Shown in pieces: positions 18,106-26,820 of a DNA stretch of 64,000 nucleotides. The position numbers and the translations under genes were made by a program. Source of the DNA: Metasolibacillus fluoroglycofenilyticus (GTDB taxonomy: Bacteria > Bacillota > Bacilli > Bacillales_A > Planococcaceae); NCBI RefSeq assembly GCF_003049645.1, contig NZ_PYWK01000003.1, forward strand, positions 62,001-126,000, in the 5' to 3' direction. Each line of letters begins with the position of its first letter. The stretch's first letter is position 1. A model generated the notes under the pieces. It was given only the letters and a program-made list of their open reading frames with translations. It was not told the DNA's origin and did not search any database.

Positions 18106-19593
18106 TTATTTCACACCGCGCATCGCTTTAGAAATAAGCGGTGTACATATTAATAAAACTAAGCCTAAAACAATGGATGCCCCACCAATCATACCAAAAT
18201 AAGTGGCATCGCTCACAACTTCATAAACGCGAACAAGCTGTGCATTAATCGCTTGTGCTGCCGCACTTGCTAAAAACCATAATGACATTGTTTGTGCTGC
18301 GAATGCCGCTGGTGCTAGCTTTGTTGTTGCAGATAGACCAACAGGCGATAGTAACATTTCACCAACTACTACTAAGAAGAATGATAATACTAACCACCAA
18401 GGGCTAATTAATGTTTCACCACCAGATAAAACAGATGGAATCACCATTACGAAAAACGATAGACCCGCGAAAAATAATGAAAAGACAAATTTCATTGGTG
18501 TAGACGGGCCTCTATCTCCCCATTTTACCCACAATAATGCAAACAGAGGTGCTAGCACAATAACGAATAATGGGTTTAAAGATTGGAACCATGCTGCTGG
18601 AATTTCGAAATTCCCCACCAATAAGTTTGTGCGTGTATCGGCATATGTAGCTAATATCGTTGCACCTTGCTCCTGAATCGCCCAGAACATTACCGCTGCA
18701 ACAAATAACGGAATATATGCTAATAAACGTGATTTTTCATCTTCTGTTGTTTTTGGACTGCGGTACATAATAATAAAGAATGCAGTTGGCAACGCAATTC
18801 CTAGCGTTGTAATTAATAAACTAAATGCTGCAACCGTTAAATTATCTGTTGCATATGCAACAGCACCAAGTGCAATAATGACTACGATTCCTATTGCAAA
18901 ATTGCGAATAGCTTTTTTCTTATCTTCTTTATCCATTGGATTTGTTGGTACACTGCCAGCTAGACCTAAATTTTTCTTAGCAGTCATCCAGAACATGATT
19001 AAACCAAGTAACATCCCGATAGCTGCAATCGCAAAGCCGTAATGGAAATTCAATTTTTTAGAGACAGCACCAACAATTAATGGCGCAATAAATGCTCCCA
19101 TGTTAATACCCATAACAAAAATACTGAAACCTGCATCGCGGCGATTATCGTTTGGCGCATACATATCACCAACAACTGCTGATACGTTCGGTTTTAATAA
19201 CCCTGTCCCCATAACGATAAAGAACATCGAAATAAATAATGAGGTTAAAGCCCCTGGGAATGATAAAATAATATGCCCTAGCATAATTAAAATACCGCCA
19301 TAAAATACGGCTTTCCTTGTTCCCCAAACACGGTCAGCTAACCAACCGCCAATCACGCCTGACATATAAACTAACGATCCGTAAATCGCCATAATCGAGT
19401 TCGCTGTGACACGATCTAAACCAAGCCCGCCTTCATGTAACTCATAGTACATGTAAAAGATTAAAATGGCACGCATTCCATAATAAGAAAAGCGCTCCCA
19501 AAACTCTGTAAAGAATAATGTAAACAAACCTTTAGGATGTCCAAAGAAACCTTTTTGCGGAACAGACTTAACTATCTCTTCCTTACTATACAT
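18106..19593 (-). CDS. dtpT: POT family proton-coupled di/tripeptide transporter
   Basis: A 495-residue membrane protein with about 14 helices. The PTR2/POT signature FFTEFWERFSYYGMRAIL (including the E-x-x-E-R proton-coupling motif) lies near residue 27, and the second signature region FSIFVMGINMGAFIAPL is present. It imports di- and tripeptides with protons. The ATG at 19593 is used because GGAAGAAGG lies 6 bases upstream; extending to a TTG at 19635 adds 14 residues without a ribosome site. It is monocistronic; its upstream side is occupied by a family A repeat starting 43 bp before the start codon. Confidence 0.93.
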   Translation of the reverse strand: MYSKEEIVKSVPQKGFFGHPKGLFTLFFTEFWERFSYYGMRAILIFYMYYELHEGGLGLDRVTANSIMAIYGSLVYMSGVIGGWLADRVWGTRKAVFYGGILIMLGHIILSFPGALTSLFISMFFIVMGTGLLKPNVSAVVGDMYAPNDNRRDAGFSIFVMGINMGAFIAPLIVGAVSKKLNFHYGFAIAAIGMLLGLIMFWMTAKKNLGLAGSVPTNPMDKEDKKKAIRNFAIGIVVIIALGAVAYATDNLTVAAFSLLITTLGIALPTAFFIIMYRSPKTTEDEKSRLLAYIPLFVAAVMFWAIQEQGATILATYADTRTNLLVGNFEIPAAWFQSLNPLFVIVLAPLFALLWVKWGDRGPSTPMKFVFSLFFAGLSFFVMVIPSVLSGGETLISPWWLVLSFFLVVVGEMLLSPVGLSATTKLAPAAFAAQTMSLWFLASAAAQAINAQLVRVYEVVSDATYFGMIGGASIVLGLVLLICTPLISKAMRGVK

Positions 19594-19635
19594 AAAATGC
19601 CTTCTTCCGTTTAATGTTTCTAAAGTTTCTGACAA

Positions 19636-19930
19636 TCAATTGCGCCTCGACTAACTCTTGTCCAGATTTTACCGAGCAAATGGATGAAAACCGTCATGTC
19701 ATGTGACAACGATTAACTAACCTGTGTCATGCAGGCCTCTTTTCAAAATCTGTGACATCCGCCGGAGGCTTAGGCCAACACGATGTTGATTACTCAGTCG
19801 CTAAAGCAGAGCATGGCACTCTTAGACTGAGTTCCTCTTTATCAGTGAGTGTCCTGCTACCCGCTGAAAACATGTCTTTAATGATGACATGCAGCTCGCC
19901 ACCTATGGAGATGGAGACTTCTAACAAAAA
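19636..19930 (+). repeat. Family A dispersed repeat, long copy
   Basis: It begins TCAATTGCGCCTCG and carries the family blocks AACCGTCATGTC, TGTGACATCCGCCGGAGG, CCAACACGATGTTGATTACT, CTTAGACTGAGTTCCTCTTT and GCCACCTATGGAGATGGAGA. Open frames within it have no ribosome sites. The rest of the 19594-20145 gap (19931-20145) is very AT-rich and shows nothing recognisable. Confidence 0.85.
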
Positions 19931-20145
19931 TATTAATAGCATAATTGCAATCATCAGACAACTTCAATTCACTACATTAAAGCATATGAATTTGTTTTTC
20001 AAGTATAATGTTTTTTGTTAGAAATTTGATTATATATCGTATATTATATATATTCTGAAAATAAATTATTATTTAAACTATTTGATAATATAATTAAAAT
20101 CCCCATATTCCCTATTGCGAAATAACTTTTCCCGCCGATAAGCAA

Positions 20146-20976
20146 TCAATATCTAGCTGTAATTTCCATCATAATTTTTGTCACATAGTCCTCCTCACGC
20201 TTTTTGACAACCGCATCATAAATATATTCCTCATAGACGTATTGTCCCAATTCATAGCCTTGCTTATGCATCACTTTAAATAATCTTTCGTATGTTTGAT
20301 GCAAGGTAGCTGTCGTCCCTTTATGGTACCCTACAAGGAAATCCCCGGCAATTGCCTTAAAGTATGGGTGACCCTCCCTCGGGGAAGGCTGCTCTATATA
20401 TAAATGACTATAATTTGTATAATTGCCCGCAAGTACCTGCTCCCTCTTTGTCATTCCTCCTATCGGGTAGCCTGTATCTAATTGGGAACGGTCTAACTCA
20501 TCGATAAAATCCGCAACATCTTTGACAAATTGCTCCTCTGTGGCATTTTCTATATTCCTACTTAAATAAAATATTGCCTCAGGATAATGCTCGACTGTAA
20601 TATCATCAAAACTAATAGTAGCAGCTTCTTTAAGCGTAGCAATTTTAACTTTAATAATTTCTTCAATTAATTCTAGCTCCCGCCGTTTATGAGCGACAAT
20701 TTCTTGTTGTTGATGCATTAAAGCTAAAAATGTTTCAGGCGATTGCTCTGCTAAATAATTTTGAATATCTTTTAAAGACATGCCAAGCGTTTTTAAAAGC
20801 TCAATTACACTAAAAAAATCATACTGTGCAATGGAATAATAGCGATACCCTTTGTCATCCTTTAACACCGGTGATAACAAACCAATTTGATCATAATAAA
20901 TAAGCGTTTGCTTATTGACCTTGCATATTTTAGCAAACTCACCTGTTGTAAAGTATTTTACGTTCTTATTAAACAT
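20146..20976 (-). CDS. MerR family regulator with effector-binding domain
   Basis: A 276-residue regulator. The N-terminal MerR winged helix (FTTGEFAKICKVNKQTLIYYDQIGLL..YRYYS, residues 9-45) is followed by a long coiled-coil dimerisation helix and a C-terminal GyrI-like/BmrR-like effector domain. This layout is that of BmrR/BltR drug sensors, which twist a 19-bp-spacer promoter to activate an efflux pump. It is divergent from a MATE pump whose promoter has exactly that spacing with a central dyad. ATG 20976 is used because GGAGG lies 6 bases upstream; the ATG at 20982 abuts it. The effector is probably a lipophilic cation or drug, by inference. Confidence 0.9.
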   Translation of the reverse strand: MFNKNVKYFTTGEFAKICKVNKQTLIYYDQIGLLSPVLKDDKGYRYYSIAQYDFFSVIELLKTLGMSLKDIQNYLAEQSPETFLALMHQQQEIVAHKRRELELIEEIIKVKIATLKEAATISFDDITVEHYPEAIFYLSRNIENATEEQFVKDVADFIDELDRSQLDTGYPIGGMTKREQVLAGNYTNYSHLYIEQPSPREGHPYFKAIAGDFLVGYHKGTTATLHQTYERLFKVMHKQGYELGQYVYEEYIYDAVVKKREEDYVTKIMMEITARY

Positions 20977-20987
20977 TTCCATCCTCC

Positions 20988-21018
20988 TTGACTATATAGT
21001 TACTATATACATTATATT
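20988..21018 (+). promoter_or_regulatory. MerR-type promoter of the MATE gene
   Basis: TTGACT (20988-20993) and TATATT (21013-21018) are separated by 19 bp, and the spacer begins with the perfect dyad ATATAGT-T-ACTATAT (20994-21008). This is the hallmark architecture of MerR-activated promoters. The -35 is 12 bp from the regulator's start codon, so the same operator can also autoregulate the regulator; a minus-strand TATAAT is adjacent. Confidence 0.88.
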
Positions 21019-21088
21019 TGTTTACGAAACAAAATAGAAAGGTTTTGATAGGATGTTTACTATAGGTAATTTTTTATTTTCACCCACC

Positions 21089-21120
21089 ACAAATTGCCAT
21101 ACAACAATTTGTTTGTATGG
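21089..21120 (+). other. Interleaved inverted repeats in the MATE mRNA leader
   Basis: Four contiguous octamers ACAAATTG, CCATACAA, CAATTTGT, TTGTATGG: the first is complementary to the third and the second to the fourth, all perfectly. In RNA this allows either of two exclusive hairpins or a compact pseudoknot. It lies about 70 bases after the predicted transcription start and 76 before the MATE start codon. Confidence 0.85.
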
Positions 21121-21195
21121 TCCACTGACAGCTAGCTTTACTAGAGAGCTAAATATTAAAGGAGAAAAAGCGATTGATAAGGGAGGTCATTTCCT

Positions 21196-22530
21196 ATGAC
21201 TACCATTAATGCAATCGAAACAAGACCCGTAAGACCATTATTTTTCTCTTACTTATACCCAGCATTGATAGGGATGTTACTTATGTCAGTCAATATTTTA
21301 GTTGATGGCATTTTTGTTAGCCGAGGTGTTGGTGCAGCAGCTTTAGCAGGAGTAAATATTGCGGTTCCTATTTTTTCTGTTTTACTATCTATTTCTCTTT
21401 GGATTGGGATGGGCGGTGCTACGCTCTTTTCAATATCCCTCGGCGAAGGAAATAAACAGCGTGCACATCAAGTATTCACGCTTTCTTTTACGATGATGAT
21501 TGCGATTGTAACAGCAATCATCGCTTTGCTTTTACTGAATTTAAAGGAAGTTGCTTATATTTTTGGAGCCGACCATACAACTTATCCTTATGTCCAACAA
21601 TATTTGCATATTATTTTAGTGTTTGGTCTATTTTATACAATTGAAAATTTATTAAGCATTTTCATTCGCAATGATGGTAGTCCGAAACTCGCAATGGTAG
21701 GACTTATTACAACATCGGTACTAAATATTATTTTTAACTATATTTTCATTTTTATGCTTGATTATGGCGTCAAAGGCTGTGCTTTAGCAACAGCACTTTC
21801 AACAATTGTCGGCATGCTTGTATTGTTTCTGCATTTTTTTAATAAGAAATCTGAACTTAAGTTCGTACGCCGTTTCTTCCATTTTGGCACAATGAAAAAA
21901 ATTATGACAATTGGCTTTCCAAGCTTTATCGTTGAAGCCTCTATGGCGCTTATCATCATTCTTTTCAATATTACATTTTTACATTATTTAGGCTCAAACG
22001 GTGTGACAGCCTATGCGATGGTGAATTATATTCATGCTGTATTATTAACAGTATTTTTCGGTATCGGGATGGCACTACAGCCTTTAGTCAGCTATCATCA
22101 TGGTGCCAGACTGACGAAACGCTTAGCTGCATTACTGAAAATCGGGGTTAAAACAGCCATTATTTTTGGTTTATTAACAGCAATTATCGCTATGCTATTC
22201 CCAGCACAGCTAATGAGTGTATTTGGCAATAATAGCACGGCCCAAATACAATATATGGCAATTCAAGGCTTCGCACAGTTTGCAATTGGCTATGTATTCC
22301 TTGGTGTCAATATGGTGTTTGCAGAATTCTTCCAATCCATTGAAAAAATTCGCCTTGCGACAATAATTATGCTACTACGTAGCTTCATATTATTTATTCC
22401 AGTGCTCCTGCTTTTACCGCAAATTTTTGGCGCACAGGCCATTTGGTGGACTTTCCCTGTCGCTGAAGGTTTAACAACATTATTAATTATCATTTTTATT
22501 GCACTAAGAAGGCAAAAAGTATTCCTTTAA
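21196..22530 (+). CDS. MATE family efflux pump
   Basis: A 444-residue membrane protein with 12 helices in two pseudo-repeats, the layout of multidrug and toxin extrusion proteins driven by sodium or protons. The N-terminal FSYLYPALIGMLLMSVNILVDGIF start and the second-repeat PSFIVEASMALIIILFN segment fit the NorM/DinF superfamily, nearest the DinF/MepA-like branch with PLVSYHHGA motif. AAGGGAGG lies 9 bases before ATG. It is divergent from a MerR drug sensor and has an unusually long leader (about 170 bases) with strong pairing potential. Terminator at 22539. Confidence 0.92.
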   Translation: MTTINAIETRPVRPLFFSYLYPALIGMLLMSVNILVDGIFVSRGVGAAALAGVNIAVPIFSVLLSISLWIGMGGATLFSISLGEGNKQRAHQVFTLSFTMMIAIVTAIIALLLLNLKEVAYIFGADHTTYPYVQQYLHIILVFGLFYTIENLLSIFIRNDGSPKLAMVGLITTSVLNIIFNYIFIFMLDYGVKGCALATALSTIVGMLVLFLHFFNKKSELKFVRRFFHFGTMKKIMTIGFPSFIVEASMALIIILFNITFLHYLGSNGVTAYAMVNYIHAVLLTVFFGIGMALQPLVSYHHGARLTKRLAALLKIGVKTAIIFGLLTAIIAMLFPAQLMSVFGNNSTAQIQYMAIQGFAQFAIGYVFLGVNMVFAEFFQSIEKIRLATIIMLLRSFILFIPVLLLLPQIFGAQAIWWTFPVAEGLTTLLIIIFIALRRQKVFL

Positions 22531-22538
22531 ATTTAAAG

Positions 22539-22593
22539 AGGGTGTCCAATAATAAGTCGTGCATAGCCGGCTTATTGGACACCCTTTTCTTTT
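22539..22593. terminator. Terminator between MATE gene and hflX (GTCCAA type)
   Basis: GGGTGTCCAATAA and TTATTGGACACCC form a perfect 13-bp stem followed by TTTTCTTTT. The loop GTCGTGCATAGCCGG shares GCATAGCCGG with the family C ends. Confidence 0.92.
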
Positions 22594-22602
22594 GTAATTT
22601 CA

Positions 22603-23886
22603 TTATTCTACTACATAGTTGGCATACTTTTGGTAGTCTGCTTCCTTTAACTCAAGGCTAAGTAATGTCCCTTGCTCCTCATATGCGGTGTTAAAAATTG
22701 TCGCATGCTCATTTAGATAGGAAACGACTGCCCCTTCATCATAAGGGATGAGCATTTTACATGCGATATAATCCGCAAAAATATGTGCGCGAATCATTGT
22801 CAGGAGTTCTTCTAAGCCCGTACCCTCCTTTGCAGCAATCCACAGATTATCTCCACTCATTAATGGATACTCCACACCCGCTAAGTCTGACTTGTTGTAG
22901 ACATAGATTGTCGGGATTTCTTCTACTCCAACCTCTTTTAAGGTTGTATTTGTCACATCCATCATAAAGCGATATTCCTCATTTGATACATCTACAACAT
23001 GTAATAGTAAATCTGCCTCTCGTGCCTCCTCAAGCGTGGAACGGAAGGCTTTCACTAAATGATGCGGCAGCTTGCTAACAAAGCCTACTGTATCTGTTAG
23101 TAAAAATGATTTATGGTCCTCTAGTTCAATATTGCGTACAGAAGTATCTAACGTAGCAAAGAGCATATCTTTTTCAAATACTTGCTTGTCCTCCTGCTGC
23201 CCTACTTTCGCTAATAACTGGTTCATAATTGTAGATTTACCAGCATTCGTATAGCCAACAATTGATACGACAGGTACGGCATTTTTGCGTCGTTGCTTGC
23301 GCTGTGTTTCACGCTGTGCCTTGACATGCTCTAAATCACGACGTAATTTAGCAATTTGGTCCTCGATTTTTCGACGGTCAAGCTCTAGTTTTGTCTCCCC
23401 CGCACCACGGTTTTTAAAGCCACCTCCTGTACCACCACCTTGACGTGATAAAGAGGCATGTAAGCCTACTAAACGAGGAAGCATATATTGTAATTGCGCA
23501 AGTTCTACCTGCATTTGCGCTTCCTTTGTTTTTGCACGACGACTAAAAATATCGAGAATTAGCATTGTACGGTCAATCACTTTACATTCGAGGTCACGCT
23601 CTAAGTTGCGAATTTGTGATGGCGATAGCTCATCATTAAAAATAATGATATTGGCATCCGCCTCCTCGTAAAATGCCCGTATTTCCTCAATCTTCCCTGT
23701 CCCTACATAGTGAGAAGGCGTAACACGCTCTAAATTTTGCGTGACGCTCCCTACTACTTCGACATCCAACGCCTCCGCTAAATTGGCAAGCTCCTCCATT
23801 GAATAAGCAAAATGCTCATCATTTTTTAAATTTACACCAACTAATATTCCACGTTCTTCTATGCTTTCAATTTCTCTCATCGACAT
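22603..23886 (-). CDS. hflX: GTPase HflX
   Basis: A 427-residue ribosome-associated GTPase that splits stalled 70S ribosomes under heat or antibiotic stress. The N-terminal HflX domain with the glycine-rich SRQGGGTGGGFKNRGAGETKLE linker start is followed by a G domain with GYTNAGKST (G1), DTVGF (G3) and NKSD (G4), then a C-terminal domain. GGAGGAAGATT precedes ATG. The length is normal. It is a single-gene unit convergent with the MATE gene. Confidence 0.95.
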   Translation of the reverse strand: MSMREIESIEERGILVGVNLKNDEHFAYSMEELANLAEALDVEVVGSVTQNLERVTPSHYVGTGKIEEIRAFYEEADANIIIFNDELSPSQIRNLERDLECKVIDRTMLILDIFSRRAKTKEAQMQVELAQLQYMLPRLVGLHASLSRQGGGTGGGFKNRGAGETKLELDRRKIEDQIAKLRRDLEHVKAQRETQRKQRRKNAVPVVSIVGYTNAGKSTIMNQLLAKVGQQEDKQVFEKDMLFATLDTSVRNIELEDHKSFLLTDTVGFVSKLPHHLVKAFRSTLEEAREADLLLHVVDVSNEEYRFMMDVTNTTLKEVGVEEIPTIYVYNKSDLAGVEYPLMSGDNLWIAAKEGTGLEELLTMIRAHIFADYIACKMLIPYDEGAVVSYLNEHATIFNTAYEEQGTLLSLELKEADYQKYANYVVE

Positions 23887-24238
23887 AATCTTCCTCCTAG
23901 TTGCCCTAATCCTAACATAACAAATATGTGAAAAGCCATTATGTTGTAAAGTTTTAAAAAGAGGCTTTTTCGGAAAAGACAGCTATTAACTAAAGATAAA
24001 TTAACAGGAAATTTTAGAATATTGCAACCTAAAATTTATGCCGTCTTACGTCAAAAGATTAGTAAAATAAATATTATCTCAATAAAATAAAACTTCAATC
24101 AGTAGGGCTTTTACGGGATAAAAAGACAAGTCAATTTTGGTGTACTATAAAAGATAGTACCTAAAATAGCCCTAGGCAATTTATTGCTTAGAGGTCTTTA
24201 TACATAATAAAATATATTATTAAACGAGGGAGGTTACT
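23887..24238 (+). other. Intergenic gap with a short family B derivative
   Basis: No gene. At 24077-24120 there is ATAA, then AATAAAACTTCAATCAGTAG, GGCTTTTACGGGATAA, matching the two ends of the 56303-56550 element joined directly and again flanked by ATAA. A small hairpin GTACTAT/ATAGTAC lies at 24142-24160. The rest is AT-rich without recognised structure apart from the GGGAGG ribosome site at the end. Confidence 0.6.
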
Positions 24239-24700
24239 ATGAAAAAAGCTAATACTATTTTAATAAGTTTAATTTTTGGACTATTGGTTTCCATAACAAT
24301 ATCTATTTTAATCCTTTCTATACTTTCTGTATCCATTGGATCTTCAACAGATAAATGGCTTTATTATGTTTTATTAATACCAACTATGATTGTTTTTGGT
24401 TTCTTAGGTTCTTATTTCCACAATAAAGAATTAGATAATTTGAAAAATATAGAAATATGGAAAATTAGTTTGATAAGCGTATTATCTATAGGTTTAACAA
24501 GTAGTATTATTGGTGGTATTATTAGTGACGTTATTAAAATTGGAAATTTACAAGCTATTAATTATAAAGGTAGAATCCTTTGGGGTTTCATATATTCTAT
24601 AACTTCACTACCTATAACAATAATAATTGGTAAACTAATAATTATTATTTTTATTCGATTAATTAAATCAATAAAGAGCCCCACCCCAACAAAGAAATGA
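24239..24700 (+). CDS. Small uncharacterised membrane protein
   Basis: A 153-residue protein with four predicted membrane helices (about residues 8-30, 40-60, 75-98, 118-140) and a lysine-rich tail (KSPTPTKK). No motif is recognised. GAGGGAGGTTACT gives a good ribosome site. Isoleucine-rich and clearly more AT-rich than the neighbouring hflX and putP, which may mean recent acquisition. A terminator for it was not found. Confidence 0.72.
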   Translation: MKKANTILISLIFGLLVSITISILILSILSVSIGSSTDKWLYYVLLIPTMIVFGFLGSYFHNKELDNLKNIEIWKISLISVLSIGLTSSIIGGIISDVIKIGNLQAINYKGRILWGFIYSITSLPITIIIGKLIIIIFIRLIKSIKSPTPTKK

Positions 24701-24921
24701 AGGTGAAACACTGGATGTAATATAGAGTCATGGGCACACTTACGCTAAGTTAATAAAATAATGTAAACGAGAGTGCAAACAAACTGCGGCGGAGCCCCAT
24801 CGCTCTAGTGTATTGTAATGATTTTTTAAAATCAACTTAATGATTCTTCGATGATTGAATTGCATTCCTAACACCTCTTTAATATTATTTTGCACAAAGG
24901 TTATCCACAAATTTATCTCAC

Positions 24922-24966
24922 AAAAAAACGTTCAACTAGCCGGCAACCACACAGCTAATTGAACGC
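24922..24966 (-). terminator. Terminator of putP
   Basis: On the minus strand GCGTTCAATTAGCTG and GGCTAGTTGAACG pair around a 10-base loop and run into TTTTTTTG. Confidence 0.9.
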
Positions 24967-24971
24967 CTCTA

Positions 24972-26465
24972 CTATTTTTCTTTTTTCAGTAATTCAAGTG
25001 TTTGCTCAAACTCAGCTTCAATTTGAGGGTCTTTCTTGTATGTTACAAGAGAAACAACGACTGCTACGATTAAGCAGACGAAGAAGCCTGGTACAATCTC
25101 ATATAGAGCGCTTGATAATGCAGGAATTTTCCCCCATACGAACGCTGTCACAGCACCCGCTATCATCGCCGCTAATGCACCAATATTCGTTAGCTTGCGC
25201 CAGTAAAGAGATAATAAAATTACAGGTCCAAACGCTGCACCGAACCCAGCCCAAGCAAATGAAACTAATTTTAAAATAGAGTTTTCCGGATTCCATGCTA
25301 AAATAACAGCAACAACTGATACAGCTAATACGGCTAAACGTCCCATAAATACATAATGCTTATCAGACGCTGATTTATTAAATAATGCTTTGTAAATATC
25401 CTCTACAAGGGCAGAAGATGTTACGATTAATTGTGAAGAAATCGTACTCATAACTGCAGCTAAAATAGCAGCAAGCATAATACCTGCAATGAATGGATGG
25501 AATAATAATTGACCCATAACGATAAATACTGTTTCTGCGTCCTTTAATTCCCCTAGAGTTGCCGCATTTTGCTGATAATAGGCAACACCAACTAATGCTG
25601 TTCCGATAGCACCAGCTAAGCTTAAAATCATCCAGCCAATACCGATACGGCGCGCTTCCTTCGTTTCTTTAACAGATTTAATCGCCATAAAGCGCACAAT
25701 AATATGTGGCTGACCAAAATAACCAAAGCCCCATGCAAGTGAAGATACGACACCCGCTACCGTAGCAGTTGACGCAAATAAGTTTAAATGCTCTGGGTTA
25801 ACAGATTTAATTGCTTCCACTGTTTCTCCAATACCACCTGTGTAAAAGATACCGAAAAGCGGTACTGAAATTAGTGCTAAAAACATGATTAATCCTTGTA
25901 AAAAGTCCGTGTAACTTACAGCTAAAAATCCACCGAATAATGTGTATCCTACTGTTACAGCTACAACAACAAGCAAGCCTACATGATAATCATAGCCGAA
26001 AGAGCTATCAAAGAATTTTCCTCCTGCTACCATACCTGACGATACGTAGAACGTAAAGAATACTAAAATGATAATACCTGATGCAATACGAATTAATTTT
26101 GTATTATCACGTAGACGGTTATCTAAATAACTCGGAATCGTAATCGAGTCATTCGAAACTTGCGTATAAACGCGCAAGCGAGGTGCGACAACTAACCAGT
26201 TTAAATAAGCACCGATTGTTAAACCAATGGCAATCCATGCCTCTACCATTCCTGATAAATAAATTGCCCCTGGTAACCCCATTAATAACCAGCCTGACAT
26301 ATCAGCCGCTCCTGCACTTAATGCAGTTACAGCAGGGCCAAGTCCGCGCCCGCCAAGCATATAATCGTTTAAGTTAGATGTTCTCTTAAACGCATACCAT
26401 CCGATCACTACCATTGCGACCATGTAAATAATAATAGCTAATAACTGAAAGCTGTGATCTGACAT
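24972..26465 (-). CDS. putP: Sodium/proline symporter
   Basis: A 497-residue sodium:solute symporter with 13 membrane helices. The SSF family signatures GWYAFKRTSNLNDYMLGGRGLGP, ALSAGAADMSGWLLMGLPGA (sodium and proline site region, near residues 50-68) and AWGFGYFGQPHIIVRFMAIKS identify it as the PutP/OpuE subgroup, importing proline as a nutrient or osmoprotectant. AAAGGAGGGG precedes ATG. It is monocistronic, with no proline catabolic genes nearby, so which of the two roles dominates cannot be told. Confidence 0.94.
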   Translation of the reverse strand: MSDHSFQLLAIIIYMVAMVVIGWYAFKRTSNLNDYMLGGRGLGPAVTALSAGAADMSGWLLMGLPGAIYLSGMVEAWIAIGLTIGAYLNWLVVAPRLRVYTQVSNDSITIPSYLDNRLRDNTKLIRIASGIIILVFFTFYVSSGMVAGGKFFDSSFGYDYHVGLLVVVAVTVGYTLFGGFLAVSYTDFLQGLIMFLALISVPLFGIFYTGGIGETVEAIKSVNPEHLNLFASTATVAGVVSSLAWGFGYFGQPHIIVRFMAIKSVKETKEARRIGIGWMILSLAGAIGTALVGVAYYQQNAATLGELKDAETVFIVMGQLLFHPFIAGIMLAAILAAVMSTISSQLIVTSSALVEDIYKALFNKSASDKHYVFMGRLAVLAVSVVAVILAWNPENSILKLVSFAWAGFGAAFGPVILLSLYWRKLTNIGALAAMIAGAVTAFVWGKIPALSSALYEIVPGFFVCLIVAVVVSLVTYKKDPQIEAEFEQTLELLKKEK

Positions 26466-26820
26466 AATACCCCTCCTTTTGAAAAATGCTTTTTAATAGA
26501 AGATTACTATCAAAAAGTCTTATAATAAACATATAATTTATTGCATAGCAAAACAAGTAGTTTTTCGTTTGATTTACTTAACTTCCTTATTCAGAAAATT
26601 CCCCCACTCTGCCTTTTTGATGTATTTAAAATATAAATGCTTTTATTCCGTATTAACCCTACTTTAACACTTCAAGGATGGTCAAAGTGCTTTAAGTGAG
26701 GGATGAAGAAAATCCTTCTGAGCTGAAAGTTTACTTTATTGTTATACCCACTATCTTTAGCTTTCACACAAATAATTATGATACACTAATGTCAATTTTA
26801 TAAATAAAGAAGGTTATGTT
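26466..26820. other. Intergenic gap between putP and the methyltransferase gene
   Basis: No gene. The minus-strand reading of 26715-26744, AACAATAAAGTAAACTTTCA then GCTCAGAAGG, may be a decayed left end of family B (compare the copy at 7724-7786). Promoters for the two divergent genes must lie here but none is unambiguous. Confidence 0.4.

Noticed and set aside
19752-20021. An 89-codon open frame in the family A repeat
   Set aside because: Not kept open in other family A copies and without a ribosome site.
24701-24921. Possible transposase remnant on the minus strand
   Set aside because: The translation resembles a short basic peptide but no transposase motif can be recognised; left unannotated.
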